Shown piece by piece: positions 42,357 to 43,591 of a DNA stretch of 43,591 nucleotides (position 1 is its first letter; each line of letters starts with the position of its first letter). Source of the DNA: Actinomycetes bacterium (GTDB lineage Bacteria; Actinomycetota; Actinomycetes; Propionibacteriales; Nocardioidaceae); the NCBI GenBank assembly GCA_023460975.1, contig JAEWOG010000010.1, positions 1 through 43,591 of the forward strand. Reading direction: 5' to 3'. The translations under genes were made by a program, and so were the position numbers. The notes below the pieces were generated by a model. That model had not been told where the DNA came from. It ran no database searches and saw only the letters and a list, made by a program, of their open reading frames with translations.

Positions 42357-43591
42357 CAGCTTCTCCGTCCTCCTCTGCTCCGTCCCGCAGCGAGTCGCGC
42401 AGCATCTCTCGAAGCTCGGCGAGCGTCTTCCCCGTGGGGACATGCGTCCAGTCAGTCCAGCCATTGCGCGAGCTGCCGACGAGTTTCGACAAGGCAGGTG
42501 ACGGGGCACGGAAGTGGCCCGCCGACGTGTCCAGGCCGCCTGAGCCCGTCACGGTGGCATGGAACTCGGTGCCGGATCGCACCTTCTGATGCCGCAGCCG
42601 GTCCCCGGGTATCACCAGCCCGCGCACGATGAGCGGCAGCAGATCGCCGTGCACAAGGTTGTCCGTTCGTGTCCGTTCCTCCGCGGCCCGGCTCGTCTCC
42701 GTGGCCTGGAAGGCCTCCAAGTCGACGAAGTCGGCATCCGGCTCACTCGGCCGGGGCCAGGCAGCGAGCGCGCACCTGATCAGAGCCAGCTCCCGGAGAC
42801 CGATCCGATCCTCGTCCCAGGCCGAGACCCATTCGTCCTGGGTGAAGTCGTCGACACCTTCGGGGAAGGTCAGGATCGACCCTGTCGTCAACCGGGCGAG
42901 GCTATGGGTCTGGAGCGTATGCCGTTTCTTGCTCCAGGCCTGGTTGCTCAGAGTTGAGTTGAGGCTCTGCGTGGCCAGGGTCAGGTTGCCGAGGCGGTGG
43001 ATTGAGTTGTTGCGTCGCTCGATCGCCGACCCTGGAACGCCATCTGGCAACGACCAGTTCTCTTCCCACTTCACCGGCATGACGTGCTCGATCGTCAGGG
43101 CCTTACTGGCTGCTCGGTGAGGCAAGGTGGGCTCGGCTCGGCTCGTAATAAGGTGGTTCTCCAGCCCTACCAGCAGGGTGCGAAGGCGGGCGCGCACAAG
43201 ATCGTTGTAGAGGTTCATGTTCATCAGTCCGCTGATGAACGCTGAGTCGTCCGGCCAGATCCGGCTGTCGGCCGTCTGGCTTGCCAGACCCGCGACGAGC
43301 AAGTCGCCGGCCCGGGTGACATCGCCGGTCTTGATCGCCCCCAGCAGGGTGCCGAACAAGCGGTTGTAGTCCTTGGTGGTCATGCGACAGATCGCCCGTC
43401 GCATGAGGAACGAGTCGATCGCGAGCGTGCCGACGACGGCCTGATCCTCGGGGATCTCGGACGAGGCATGGAGGAACAGGATCAGCGGCCACGGCGTGGT
43501 GGTCTTCGTGGCGTCCAACCGGTCGAGAGCCTGTGCGACTGGGGAACTCATCGGAAGCCGCTGCAACCGGTCCATCGTTTCGGCGTAGACG
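42349..43591 (-). CDS. DUF262/DUF1524 (GmrSD-like) HNH nuclease with RAMA domain, 5' end cut
   Basis: 413 residues in the window, frame open to the right edge. Numbered from Met at 43575: residues 40-140 (IDSFLMRRAICRMTTKDYNR) resemble the tail of the DUF262 region; residues about 160-220 are a DUF1524 HNH nuclease (TIEHVMPVKWEENW, then SIHRLGNLTLATQSLNSTLS and NQAWSKKRHTL); residues about 312-378 match a RAMA domain (LIVRGLVIPGDRLRHQ, FRAPSPALSKLVG, NGWTDW), found in restriction proteins and thought to sense modified DNA. GmrSD-type enzymes cut modified (phage) DNA. Co-expression with a methylase is notable. N-terminal DUF262 NTPase presumably lies outside the window. Confidence 0.8.
   Translation of the reverse strand, partial: VYAETMDRLQRLPMSSPVAQALDRLDATKTTTPWPLILFLHASSEIPEDQAVVGTLAIDSFLMRRAICRMTTKDYNRLFGTLLGAIKTGDVTRAGDLLVAGLASQTADSRIWPDDSAFISGLMNMNLYNDLVRARLRTLLVGLENHLITSRAEPTLPHRAASKALTIEHVMPVKWEENWSLPDGVPGSAIERRNNSIHRLGNLTLATQSLNSTLSNQAWSKKRHTLQTHSLARLTTGSILTFPEGVDDFTQDEWVSAWDEDRIGLRELALIRCALAAWPRPSEPDADFVDLEAFQATETSRAAEERTRTDNLVHGDLLPLIVRGLVIPGDRLRHQKVRSGTEFHATVTGSGGLDTSAGHFRAPSPALSKLVGSSRNGWTDWTHVPTGKTLAELREMLRDSLRDGAEEDGEADG

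Larger units (their letters stand above)
34170..43591. mobile_element. Integrative/mobilizable genomic island, right end outside window
   Basis: Begins shortly after ychF with an AT-rich patch (CATAAAGTCCGCAAGAATTT) and contains integrase, excisionase, MobF relaxase and restriction/modification-like genes, all on the minus strand. No conjugative pilus or coupling-protein gene is visible, so within the window it is mobilizable only. No tRNA or flanking direct repeat was recognised; exact ends unknown. Confidence 0.75.

Overview
The window comes from a high-GC actinobacterium. A Nocardioides-like member of the Nocardioidaceae fits best (inference, no marker gene such as rRNA is present): very high third-position GC, an LpqY-SugABC-type importer, DUF1707, DUF4245 and DUF6542 family proteins, a flavin/F420-type LLM oxidoreductase, and many leaderless genes with a TANNNT box six bases before the start codon.

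Layout. Positions 1-34130 look like core chromosome. A conserved actinobacterial housekeeping set (class I fumarase, glpX, DUF4245, xseB, xseA, ispH, then DUF6542 and ychF) forms a backbone, but it is spread out by inserted modules: a polyamine/iron/phosphonate-type ABC operon (2024-5868), a DUF1707 protein, a trehalose-type sugar ABC operon (6577-10836) divergent from galactokinase, two alpha/beta hydrolases, and a molybdate operon (regulator-modA-modB-modC, 15155-18081) with a striking inverted-repeat operator. Between DUF4245 and xseB lies a 0.5-kb array of about 17 copies of a CGTCATAC-containing unit in two inverted blocks, with a related inverted repeat after ispH. Next come a PrmC-like methyltransferase, ispH, a YciO/Sua5 protein, DUF6542, rmuC, a PLDc_N-SHOCT protein, exonuclease III, a pair of bacterial-PH-domain membrane proteins, a BtuFCD-type ABC cassette (the family often named F420-0 transporter) behind a probable cobalamin riboswitch, a perfect 40-bp palindrome, an LLM-class oxidoreductase and the GTPase ychF.

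From about 34170 to the right edge the sequence is a mobilizable genomic island. It holds a coiled-coil membrane protein of unknown function, a tyrosine integrase, an excisionase-like HTH protein, a MobF (TrwC-type) relaxase-helicase, and a restriction/modification-like cassette: a DUF262/DUF1524-type HNH nuclease with a C-terminal RAMA domain (cut by the window edge), a 98-residue unknown protein, and an HsdM-type methylase with no specificity subunit beside it. Base composition is lower in GC and codon use is looser in parts of this island. The right end of the island is outside the window.

The items most worth following up are the inverted-block repeat array, the RAMA-nuclease / small protein / HsdM cassette, the riboswitch that argues for cobalamin rather than F420-0 as substrate of the ABC cassette, the self-operator of the molybdate regulator, the 40-bp palindrome, and a strong excess of the palindromic hexamer CGTACG throughout.
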